Made by a program: the position numbers and the translations under genes
Origin: JBCBSS01 sp039819065
GTDB lineage: Bacteria; Bacteroidota; Bacteroidia; Cytophagales; Cyclobacteriaceae
Length of the DNA: 50,520 bases
NCBI GenBank assembly: GCA_039819065.1
Contig: JBCBSS010000044.1
Coordinates: 1 to 50,520, forward strand
Reading direction: 5' to 3'
Part shown: positions 17,085 through 24,434 of the stretch, piece after piece
How positions within the stretch are numbered: the first letter of the stretch is position 1
Layout of the letters: each line of letters begins with the position of its first letter
The notes under the pieces: generated by a model
Told to the model about the DNA's origin: nothing
Database searches by the model: none
The model's input: only the letters and a program-made list of their open reading frames with translations

Positions 17085-17567
17085 TTAGAATTTAGATTTT
17101 TTACGTTTCTCTTTAGCCAAATATGCTAAGTGCTTTAAAGCTTTCAGTAATCGTTGATTCAAATCCTTTTTTTCTAAAAGATTAACTAAAAAAATATCTT
17201 GATAGGTAGCAATTCCAGCATCAACATTTTCGCATTGAGTTTGCATTGAAACCAAATTACCTGTAAACTGAATACGAATAAAATTAGAATTTACACTTAC
17301 AGATTTTATATAATTAATATCTCCCTTCCAGTTGTCAGTACATTTTTTGCCATCATTAAATTGATATTTCCTTTTTTTATCTAGAGTTGTACCATCAAAA
17401 TTGAAAATATAGGTGTGTGCATCTATAGTATTGTTGAAATTTGGCAGGAATTCTTCAAGAAAATCAATTGTCTCCTCCCAAGTAGCATTATTTGATGCAT
17501 CTTGAGCATTGGAGGTTGTAGTAAAGCCCATTACCAAAACAATCAGTACCCGTTTTAATAGTTTCAT
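17085..17567 (-). CDS. Secreted protein of unknown function, first gene of a three-gene unit
   Basis: 160 aa. The signal peptide ends at TTSNAQ (about residue 22). The mature part includes TWEETIDFLEEFLPNF, an acidic amphipathic helix, then a beta-rich middle with two Cys (KKCTDNW and TQCENVD) and a basic tail (AYLAKEKRKKSKF). I recognise no family. It heads a tight minus-strand unit with the two following genes (gaps of 3 and 24 bp). The unit is bounded on both sides by repeat sequence, which raises the possibility that it is a mobile or exchangeable cargo. Confidence 0.55.
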   Translation of the reverse strand: MKLLKRVLIVLVMGFTTTSNAQDASNNATWEETIDFLEEFLPNFNNTIDAHTYIFNFDGTTLDKKRKYQFNDGKKCTDNWKGDINYIKSVSVNSNFIRIQFTGNLVSMQTQCENVDAGIATYQDIFLVNLLEKKDLNQRLLKALKHLAYLAKEKRKKSKF

Positions 17568-17794
17568 TTTCCTTGTTTTTGAGTTTTCCTTTTGAGTGCG
17601 GCTTTAATCAAGCATAGCGTTTGAATAAACCATGGTATTTATTTGCTATATATCTTTAGCTTAATCTAGCAAGATATTAATATTTCTAAAACTATTGGAT
17701 GCGACGTATGTGTAAATTTCAATGCCTTCGATGAATTATGACCTAATAAGGTTTGAATATAATTTACCCTGGCGCGAAAGTTACTTTCGTGCTT

Positions 17795-17911
17795 TTACTG
17801 CACTCCATTCACTCCCTTCATCGTCACTTGCAGAAGACATCGAAGCCTAAAGGCAGGTCTCAATGTTACCCGAAAGGAAAACTTAAGAGGTTAATACTGA
17901 TCGTTGGGTAT
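17795..17911. repeat. Second copy of a long dispersed segment
   Basis: Matches about 15723-15835: CATCGTCACTTGCAGAAGAC, then ATCGAAGCCTAAAGGCAGG, then AATGTTA and a TTAATACTGATCGTTGGG end. A third, weaker copy is at 15405-15470. The shared 3' end, TAATACTGATC.TTGG, resembles the unit of the 23-bp tandem array that follows immediately, so the array may have grown from this end. Confidence 0.65.
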
Positions 17912-17915
17912 GTGC

Positions 17916-18190
17916 AATACTAATCATCGGCACCCTTGAATACGTATGAACCGTAGCTGCAATACTAATCTCAGGCACCCTGTAATACTAGTCTTCGGTA
18001 TCCCGTAATACTGGTCTTAGATACCCTGTAATACTGGTCTCAGGCATCCTACAATATTAATCTCAGGTATCCTGTAATACTGGTCTCAGGCAACCTACAA
18101 TACTGATCTTAGGTACCCTACAATACTGATCTTAGGTATCCTACAATACTGGTCTTAGGTATCCGATGATATTGGTCTCAGGTATCGTGC
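17916..18190. repeat. 23-bp tandem array, 12 imperfect units
   Basis: Twelve consecutive units of 22-23 bp on the AATACTGGTCTCAGG pattern, followed by a variable YAYCCTRY end. Start positions are 17916, 17939, 17961, 17984, 18007, 18030, 18053, 18076, 18099, 18122, 18145 and 18168. There are no unique spacers, so it is not CRISPR. Units 3-10 are the best conserved. Each carries a GGTCTTAGG-like core, resembling the left arm of the conserved-loop hairpin nearby. No frame is open through it with protein-like content. Confidence 0.85.
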
Positions 18191-18368
18191 GATACAGATA
18201 GTCGCGTATAGTTAATAAAAATGAGATATCGCTATGATAGCAGTATGGAATGGCAACGGCATAAGTGCTTGGTAGTGGTAGATGATAATAATGAAAATTG
18301 GTTTTTGCCCTTCCTTGAGTTCCCTCCTGGCGCGAAAGTTACTTTCGTGCTTTTACTGTTCTCGCCCT

Positions 18369-18400
18369 GGTCTTAGGTTAAGCACAGCGGTCCTAAGACC
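18369..18400 (+). repeat. Conserved-loop stem-loop, unit 1
   Basis: GGTCTTAGG, loop TTAAGCACAGCGGT, then CCTAAGACC: a perfect 9-bp stem with a 14-nt loop. Relative to 415-446 one stem base pair is exchanged by a compensatory double change, while the loop differs at two positions. Confidence 0.75.
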
Positions 18401-18707
18401 TAAAACCAGCAAGAGTATCCGATTGAAAAAATACCAAGTCAGTTCAAGCTTGCAATGTTAGCATGCCATTCAGCCTTGGTAGCCTTATACCTTCTTGCTT
18501 TTGTGGCAGGCGACAGATTAGTTCGTAAGAGTATGGGTCGCAGCGGACGCAACGACCAGTTAAGGGAAGTTAGTGCTTAATAAACCGAACGCGTTACAAA
18601 CGCGCTCGAACGGGTGCTATGCCATTACTACTTTCCAAAAGTTCAAAACTTTTGGAAAGCCTCCCCTAGCGCGAAAGTTACTTTCGTGCTTTTACTGTTC
18701 TCGCCCC

Positions 18708-18739
18708 GGTCTTAGGTTAAGCGCAGCGGTCCTAAGATC
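18708..18739 (+). repeat. Conserved-loop stem-loop, unit 2
   Basis: GGTCTTAGG, loop TTAAGCGCAGCGGT, then CCTAAGATC. One C-to-T change in the right arm turns a G-C pair into a G-U wobble and so keeps pairing possible in RNA. Confidence 0.7.
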
Positions 18740-19005
18740 TAAAACCAGTAAAAACGTAAGAATGAAAAAATACCAAGTCAATTCAAGCTTGCAATATTAG
18801 CATGTCATTCAGCCTTGGTAGCATTATACCTTTTTGCCCATGTGGCAGGCGACAGGTTAGTTCGTAAGAGTATAGATCGTAGTGGACGCAACGACCAGTT
18901 AAGGGTAGTTGTGCTTAATAAGCCGAACGCGTTACAAACGCGCTCGAACGGGGAAAGCCTCCCCTAGCGAGAAAGTTACTTTCGTGCTTTTACTGTTCTC
19001 GCCCC

Positions 19006-19037
19006 GGTCTTAGGTTAAGCGCAGCGGTCCTAAGACC
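19006..19037 (+). repeat. Conserved-loop stem-loop, unit 3
   Basis: GGTCTTAGG, loop TTAAGCGCAGCGGT, then CCTAAGACC: a perfect stem. The loop is the same as in unit 2 and differs from the Rhs boundary copy (415-446) only at its last base. Confidence 0.75.
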
Positions 19038-19452
19038 TAAAACCAGCAAGAGTATCCGATTGAAAAAATACTAAGCCAGTTCAAGCTGGCAATATTAGCA
19101 TGCCATTCAGCCTTGGTAGCATCATACTTTCTTGCATCTGTGGCAGACGACAGATTAGTTCATAGGAGTGTGGATCATAGCGGACGCTACGACCAGTGAA
19201 GGGAAGTTAGTGCTTAATAAGCCGAACGCGTTACAAACGCGCTCGAACGGGTGATATGCCATTACTAGTTTCCAAAAGTTTTGAACTTTTGGAAAGCCTC
19301 TACATGCAGTCAGGTCTTTCGACCTGACCTATAAAATATGATTTCAGGCCGCCAGTCTAAACACTCTCCTGGCGCGAAATTTACTTTCGTGCTTTTACTG
19401 ACCTTCATTTTGCCATCGTTTGTATCCTCATAAACGACTAAACTAAGCAAAC

Positions 19453-19473
19453 CCGTGCGTGAGACACGCACGG
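19453..19473 (-). terminator. Terminator of the permease operon
   Basis: CCGTGCGTG-AGA-CACGCACGG is a perfect 9-bp stem with a 3-nt loop. On the minus strand it is followed by GTTTGCTTAGTTTAG. It begins 28 bp past the stop of the last permease gene. Confidence 0.6.
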
Positions 19474-19501
19474 AGGCGACTAGGTACATTAGCATAGTGG
19501 G

Positions 19502-21901
19502 CTATTCATAACGCAGGGCATCTACCGGATTAGCCAATGCTGCCTTTGCAGATCTATAACCTACGGTGAAGAGGGCGATGAGCAGGCTGATAATGAAGCT
19601 CAATAAGAAATACCCAAGTGACAGGTCGATTCTATAGATATAGCTCTGAAGCCACAATTTCATGGCGAAATACCCGAGTGGTGCGGCCAATATAAAGGCT
19701 ATCACCAACAGCTTACCATACTCCTTGGCAAAGATGCCGATAATAGAAGGCACATGGGCACCCATTACTTTTCTGATGCCAATCTCTTTGGCGTTGCGAT
19801 TGGTGATGAAGGCTACTAGCCCATATAGACCCAGAATACCGATGAAAATGGCAATACCGGCAAAAAACCGTAGCACCTCGTTAAGGAATTTTTCGGCCAG
19901 ATGCAGTTTAGATACTTCATCGGCCACCACATCATATTCAAACAGGTCGGTGGGATAGTACTTTCTAAAGATATCCTCGAACTGTGGTATTAGTGCAGCG
20001 TACTCCGCAGTTGATAGCTTGAGGTCAAGTCTGTTCATCCCTCCCGGCCTGTAATACATAATACAAGGCTGGATGGCCATCTTTAAAGAACTCATGTGGA
20101 AGTCTTCTACCACGCCAATGATTCTACCGTACTGGTCATCACCAAAACGTATCTCCTGGCCTAAAGCCGCTTCCGGGCTGTCTATCTCTAGGTCTTTGAC
20201 CATAGTACGATTGACCAGGACATTGACCACCGTAGAATCCGCACTTTGTTGTGTGCTTAGGTTTCTACCCGCCAGTAAAGGAATTTTGTAAGTTTCTAAG
20301 TAATGCTCGTCGATCCATTTCTGAAAGGCTCCAGGGCCACTTTTGAAGGACTCGCCACGTAGGGCAAACGAAGTAGTCGAATTGTAAGCTACCATTGGGG
20401 GTGCATAAGACCTGGTCACGCCTTCTACCGACCGGTGATTCAATAAGTCACTTCTCAGTGCTTCGGCATGAGTTCTGGTCGGAAGCCAAACGGAGAAGAC
20501 ATTATCTTCATCGAAACCTTTGTCCTGTCCTTCCAGGAAATTCAATTGCGAAGAGAATACAACAGTGGAAATAATGAGCAAATTCGAAAAGCCGAACTGC
20601 CCGATGATCAATAGCCTGCGCAGATTGAAATTGCCACTTCCCTTGCGCAAGGCCAGTTTGTTCTTAAGTGCTGTGACCGGATCGTATCTGGATATAATGT
20701 AAGCTGGGTAGAATCCGGCACACAGAGTAACCACTACAAATATGATAGCCGCAAAGACAAGGATCGTCCAATCAAACGATAAGTCGTATTCTACGATAGA
20801 CAAGAACTGATTGATTTCGATGACCAGAATTTGGCTGAGCGTCATCCCCACCAGAATGGCCATGAATACAATGCAGGCGGTCTCAAATAAAAACTGTTTG
20901 ATCAGTTCTGATTTGCGTCCACCCAAGGTCTTTCTGATGCCCACCTCTTTCGACCTTTGGACGGCCTGCGCGGTAGCCAAATTGATAAAGTTGATGCAAG
21001 CTGTCAATAAGATACAGGCTGCCAGGAATATTTCCGCAATAATCATTTGTGAAGGCACGGTATAGCCAGGGCCGTTGATATAAAACTCATCTGTATGGAT
21101 ACCTTTTAAAGGTTGCAGATGAAAACTGGTCTTCTCCCCTTCTACCTCGCCCAAATGTTTTATGGCGACATGCTTCAGTTGGTCGTCATAGCCATTTGGA
21201 TCCCGACCGTCGTTGAGTAGCACGAAAACACTGCTTTCCCATATCTGGCTCCAATCATCGAAGCGCTCAGGGTTTCTATTTCTAAAAGTACCGAGAGAGG
21301 CCAAAGCCTTGATTCTAAGGTTGGTATTGGTGGGTGGATCTTTTATCACTCCCACTACCTCCTGTAGCTGATCGTTATAGAGCAAGAACGATTTTCCGAT
21401 TACATCGGTGGTGCCAAATGCATCCCTTGCAGCGGTTTCTGTCAGAAAGACTTTGTTAGGCTCCGCCAACACTTCCGGCCCGGCACCGGCTATTATTTCA
21501 TAATCGAAAATGTCCAGAAAATGCTCGTCCACGAACAGAATACCGTTGATCCTGATAACCTTTCTATCCGCTGGGTCTTCTATAATGATCTTGCGGCTTA
21601 CCGGCCCATGTGTATGGGAAACCTGTTCGAAATCGAGTCCTTCGTTCTTTACCGCATCTCCGAGACCGTATGGGCTTACAGCATGATATTCGAGGCCTTC
21701 TTCACCTTGATACTGCTTCACAATACGGTAAATCCGGTCTCCTTTCTCATGGAAGTGATCAAATGTCAATTCGTATCTTAGCAAGGCATAGATGGTGAAT
21801 GCACAAGCAATGCCCAGTCCCAGCCCTGCTATATTTACCAGGCTGAAGAACTTGTTTTTGGTAAAATTCCTGAGCGCCGTCCTGATATAATTTCTTAGCA
21901 T
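19502..21901 (-). CDS. FtsX/MacB-type ABC permease (third of operon)
   Basis: 799 aa from ATG 21901 (MLRNYIRTALRNFTKNK), preferred over the TTG at 21919 because family members start this way. An N-terminal helix (FFSLVNIAGLGLGIACAFTIYALL) is followed by a MacB-type periplasmic domain. Then comes a three-helix FtsX block with RSKEVGIRKTLGGRKSELIKQF (about 320-440), a second periplasmic domain, and a final FtsX block with NAKEIGIRKVMGAHV. The duplicated plan of about 800 aa is the usual Bacteroidota form. These permeases work with a separate MacB/LolD-like ATPase, using mechanotransmission rather than pumping through the membrane. No ATPase gene is in this window. Substrate unknown; it probably acts on envelope components. 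Confidence 0.88.
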   Translation of the reverse strand: MLRNYIRTALRNFTKNKFFSLVNIAGLGLGIACAFTIYALLRYELTFDHFHEKGDRIYRIVKQYQGEEGLEYHAVSPYGLGDAVKNEGLDFEQVSHTHGPVSRKIIIEDPADRKVIRINGILFVDEHFLDIFDYEIIAGAGPEVLAEPNKVFLTETAARDAFGTTDVIGKSFLLYNDQLQEVVGVIKDPPTNTNLRIKALASLGTFRNRNPERFDDWSQIWESSVFVLLNDGRDPNGYDDQLKHVAIKHLGEVEGEKTSFHLQPLKGIHTDEFYINGPGYTVPSQMIIAEIFLAACILLTACINFINLATAQAVQRSKEVGIRKTLGGRKSELIKQFLFETACIVFMAILVGMTLSQILVIEINQFLSIVEYDLSFDWTILVFAAIIFVVVTLCAGFYPAYIISRYDPVTALKNKLALRKGSGNFNLRRLLIIGQFGFSNLLIISTVVFSSQLNFLEGQDKGFDEDNVFSVWLPTRTHAEALRSDLLNHRSVEGVTRSYAPPMVAYNSTTSFALRGESFKSGPGAFQKWIDEHYLETYKIPLLAGRNLSTQQSADSTVVNVLVNRTMVKDLEIDSPEAALGQEIRFGDDQYGRIIGVVEDFHMSSLKMAIQPCIMYYRPGGMNRLDLKLSTAEYAALIPQFEDIFRKYYPTDLFEYDVVADEVSKLHLAEKFLNEVLRFFAGIAIFIGILGLYGLVAFITNRNAKEIGIRKVMGAHVPSIIGIFAKEYGKLLVIAFILAAPLGYFAMKLWLQSYIYRIDLSLGYFLLSFIISLLIALFTVGYRSAKAALANPVDALRYE

Positions 21902-21944
21902 TTTGAACTCGTTTAGCAATAAAGGTTATAAGGTCTATTGATAG

Positions 21945-24422
21945 TTATTCTGCGCGTAAAGCGTCCACAGGATTCGTAAAGGCTGATCTGGCTGTCTGAA
22001 AACTGATAGTAGCGGCGGCAATAATAAGCACCAGTACTATCGGTAACAGGAACAACCAAGCATTAACCGGTATGGTAAAAGCATAATTACCCAGCCATTC
22101 TGCTACAGCGAAATACGCCATCGGTGTAGCCAAAGCACCTGCTATGACAATCAAAATCATGAAATCCTTAGAAAGCATGAACCAGATGTCATGCACTGCC
22201 GCTCCCAAAGTCTTGCGAATGCCGATTTCCTTGGTGCGTTGTACAATGGCGTAAGATGATAGCCCGAACAATCCCAGGCAGGCTACGATGATGACCAACA
22301 CAGCGAACAAGCTAAATATGGAAGCAAATTCTTCATCCGCTTTATACTGTTGATTGAAAGATTTATCCATGAAGAAGTAATCGAAAGTAGCTTCGGGAAA
22401 CAATCGTTTCCAGGTGCTTTCGACCGTAGCCAATGCGTCTTTCACAGCCACTGCCTGATCCTCTGGCGCCAACGCCTGGTCAATATCAAGCTTGATAGAA
22501 TAATAATTGCTCCACACACTCAATATGAATAACATGGGTTGGTAATTCTCCTTGGCCGATTGGTGATGGTAATTCTGCAACACGCCACGGATGGTCAACT
22601 CGACTGGCATCATGCCTGTCTTCACCTTTTTACCTATCGCTTCCTCCGCAGAATTGAAACCTAAAGTGGCTACTGCTTTCTCATTGACTACGATATCTCC
22701 TTGTCCCCATGAATTATCTCCATCCCGGTAGAATCTACCGGCTATCACAGGTACCTCAAAAGTCTTATCGAATTCAGTATCAACAGTGATGAAAGAAAAA
22801 GGCGTTCTGGTAAAATCTTCTACGTTCGCAGGTCTGACATCATTCGCTCCCCAGGCGATCGCTTCGCCCGGTAAGGCACTGGATATTGTCATACTACTCA
22901 CCTGAGGGTACCGGAGCAATTCGGTTTTGAAATTATTGACAGCATCGAATGGTTGTCTGCCCCCGTTAAGGTCGGCAGGAGGTGCCTTGAGTACTACCAT
23001 TTCCGATATATTCATGCCCAACTCCTTATGCTTAAGGTAGCTGATCTGCTTATAAACCGTGATGGTACCTACAATGAGAAAGATAGAGCAAACAAATTGG
23101 AAAATGACCAAAGATTTTCTAAGTGTCATCCCTCCTCTTTTATGCTTTAGCCTACCCGATATGATCAGGGAAGGTTGGTATGACGATAGGATCAATGCCG
23201 GATAGAATCCAGCCAGAACAGCACCCAGAAGGAACAAACCAGCAGTCAATAACCAAAAGCTGAGCAAATGCCCTTCTGCTATGACCAAAGGATTATTGGT
23301 CATGGAGCGCAAAACGGGCAATGAAACTTGCACGATGGTCACGGCCAAGAGCACGGCAATCAAATTGAATATCACCGATTCAGATAAGAACTGCAACGCC
23401 AATTGTTTTCTGGACGAACCCAGCACTTTTCTTATGCCTACTTCCTTAGCCCTCTCCATAGCTCTTGTAGTAGAAAGGTTGATGTAATTCACCCATGCGA
23501 TGACCAGAATAAAGAAAGCTATGATACCTAACGCATAGACTACTTTTCGATCGCCATTGGCTTTGAACTCACCATAGAAATCAGATTCTAAATGAATGTC
23601 CCGTAAAGGTTGCAAGTCGTAAGTCCAGTTGATACCTTCCGCCTTAAAATATTCCTGGTTATGCTCTTCGTTCGCCTCATTGATATGCGATAAAACCTTT
23701 GAGTGGGCAGTACCCTCATCCAAGGTCAAGTAAGTCAAGACTGCATTCCATCGCCAGCTGTCGATATCAAAACCAGAGGGAAGCTGCTTCATAGAAGGCA
23801 TGGAAAGCAACATACTAAAATCAAAATGGGTGTTTTCAGGTAAGTCCTTAAGCACGCCTACAATCTCATACTCCAGCTTACCGATATTACTACTGACGGT
23901 AACAGATTGCTGTAAGGGATCCGCATCTCCAAATAATTTTGAAGCGGTGGATTCCGTAATGACGGTGGTGAGAGGCTTCGAAAGGTCAGTGTAAACTCCA
24001 GCAGCCAATTCGAAAGAAAACATCTCGAAGAAAGAGGGTTCCGCCGCGTAAACACCTTCAAGATCATATGAAAACACCTCTCCATTAGATCGGTTGATCA
24101 CCGTGTTATTCATATAATCAGTACTCCAAAGCCTGGTCATGCTCTGCACCTGAGGTACCTTTTCCAATAAGTCCTGTCCCACTGCCGGAGCAATGCCTAA
24201 ACCCCTGTAAGTAATCTCACCTTCCTGACGGACATCCAACTGAAGGCGATAGATGTTTTCCTTGGCTTTGTGGAAGTCATCATAGCTCATTTCAAAGCTG
24301 ATGTAGTAGAAAATGGCCAGACAAGCCGCCATTCCTATGGACAGACCAAGAATGTTGATCAAGGAGTAACTGCGATGCTTTTGAGCGTTACGAAAGGCTA
24401 TTTTGAAGTAATTCTTAAACAT
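21945..24422 (-). CDS. FtsX/MacB-type ABC permease (second of operon)
   Basis: 825 aa from ATG 24422. Same plan as its neighbours: N-terminal helix (YSLINILGLSIGMAACLAIFYY), a periplasmic MacB-like domain, an FtsX block with ERAKEVGIRKVLGSSRKQL (about 325-430), a second periplasmic domain, and a C-terminal FtsX block with QRTKEIGIRKTLGAAVHDI ending FTNPVDALRAE. The EIGIRKxLG signature marks the cytoplasmic coupling helix that meets the ATPase. Only 12 bp separate it from the upstream gene, and about 43 bp from the next. The three proteins are clearly paralogous but far from identical, so they may handle different partners or assemble as heteromers. Known family, unknown substrate. Confidence 0.88.
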   Translation of the reverse strand: MFKNYFKIAFRNAQKHRSYSLINILGLSIGMAACLAIFYYISFEMSYDDFHKAKENIYRLQLDVRQEGEITYRGLGIAPAVGQDLLEKVPQVQSMTRLWSTDYMNNTVINRSNGEVFSYDLEGVYAAEPSFFEMFSFELAAGVYTDLSKPLTTVITESTASKLFGDADPLQQSVTVSSNIGKLEYEIVGVLKDLPENTHFDFSMLLSMPSMKQLPSGFDIDSWRWNAVLTYLTLDEGTAHSKVLSHINEANEEHNQEYFKAEGINWTYDLQPLRDIHLESDFYGEFKANGDRKVVYALGIIAFFILVIAWVNYINLSTTRAMERAKEVGIRKVLGSSRKQLALQFLSESVIFNLIAVLLAVTIVQVSLPVLRSMTNNPLVIAEGHLLSFWLLTAGLFLLGAVLAGFYPALILSSYQPSLIISGRLKHKRGGMTLRKSLVIFQFVCSIFLIVGTITVYKQISYLKHKELGMNISEMVVLKAPPADLNGGRQPFDAVNNFKTELLRYPQVSSMTISSALPGEAIAWGANDVRPANVEDFTRTPFSFITVDTEFDKTFEVPVIAGRFYRDGDNSWGQGDIVVNEKAVATLGFNSAEEAIGKKVKTGMMPVELTIRGVLQNYHHQSAKENYQPMLFILSVWSNYYSIKLDIDQALAPEDQAVAVKDALATVESTWKRLFPEATFDYFFMDKSFNQQYKADEEFASIFSLFAVLVIIVACLGLFGLSSYAIVQRTKEIGIRKTLGAAVHDIWFMLSKDFMILIVIAGALATPMAYFAVAEWLGNYAFTIPVNAWLFLLPIVLVLIIAAATISFQTARSAFTNPVDALRAE

Positions 24423-24434
24423 GATCTTTTTAGT

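Larger units (their letters stand above)
18326..19297. repeat. Three tandem compound repeat units of about 300-340 bp
   Basis: Units begin at about 18326, 18660 and 18957. Each contains, in order: the CGAAAGTTACTTTCG hairpin; the conserved-loop stem-loop; a segment starting TAAAACCAG with a TGAAAAAATAC motif and CATTCAGCCTTGGTAGC; a GTGGCAGGCGACAG segment running to ACGACCAGT; and the CCGAACGCGTTACAAACGC element. Units 1 and 3 end with the inverted repeat TTTCCAAAAGTT / AACTTTTGGAAA (18632-18658, 19269-19295), which unit 2 lacks. No transposase is encoded in or beside the array. Confidence 0.85.
17568..19501. other. Repeat field without genes
   Basis: No coding frame here looks real; frames at 18573-18800 and 19310-19495 simply traverse hairpins and repeats. 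The region holds a long-segment repeat (about 17795-17911), a 23-bp tandem array (17916-18190) and three tandem compound units of about 300-340 bp (18326-19297). It also holds a hairpin GTCAGGTC-TTTC-GACCTGAC (19309-19328) and a terminator (19453-19473) for the permease operon. Between 17620 and 17760 I see nothing beyond AT-rich sequence. Confidence 0.65.

Noticed and set aside
17916..18190. CRISPR-like array
   Set aside because: Units are contiguous 22-23 bp repeats with no unique spacers, and no cas genes are present.
18573..18800. 75-codon frame across the tandem units
   Set aside because: It spans the repeat unit boundary and is disrupted in the sister units, so it is not selected as coding.
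15571..19389. Integron cassette array with attC-like hairpins
   Set aside because: The hairpins are not followed by cassette genes in one orientation, the arms do not show the RYYYAAC/GTTRRRY ends, and no integrase is seen.
19310..19495. 61-codon frame before the permease stop
   Set aside because: It runs through two hairpins, including the operon terminator, and has no protein-like pattern.
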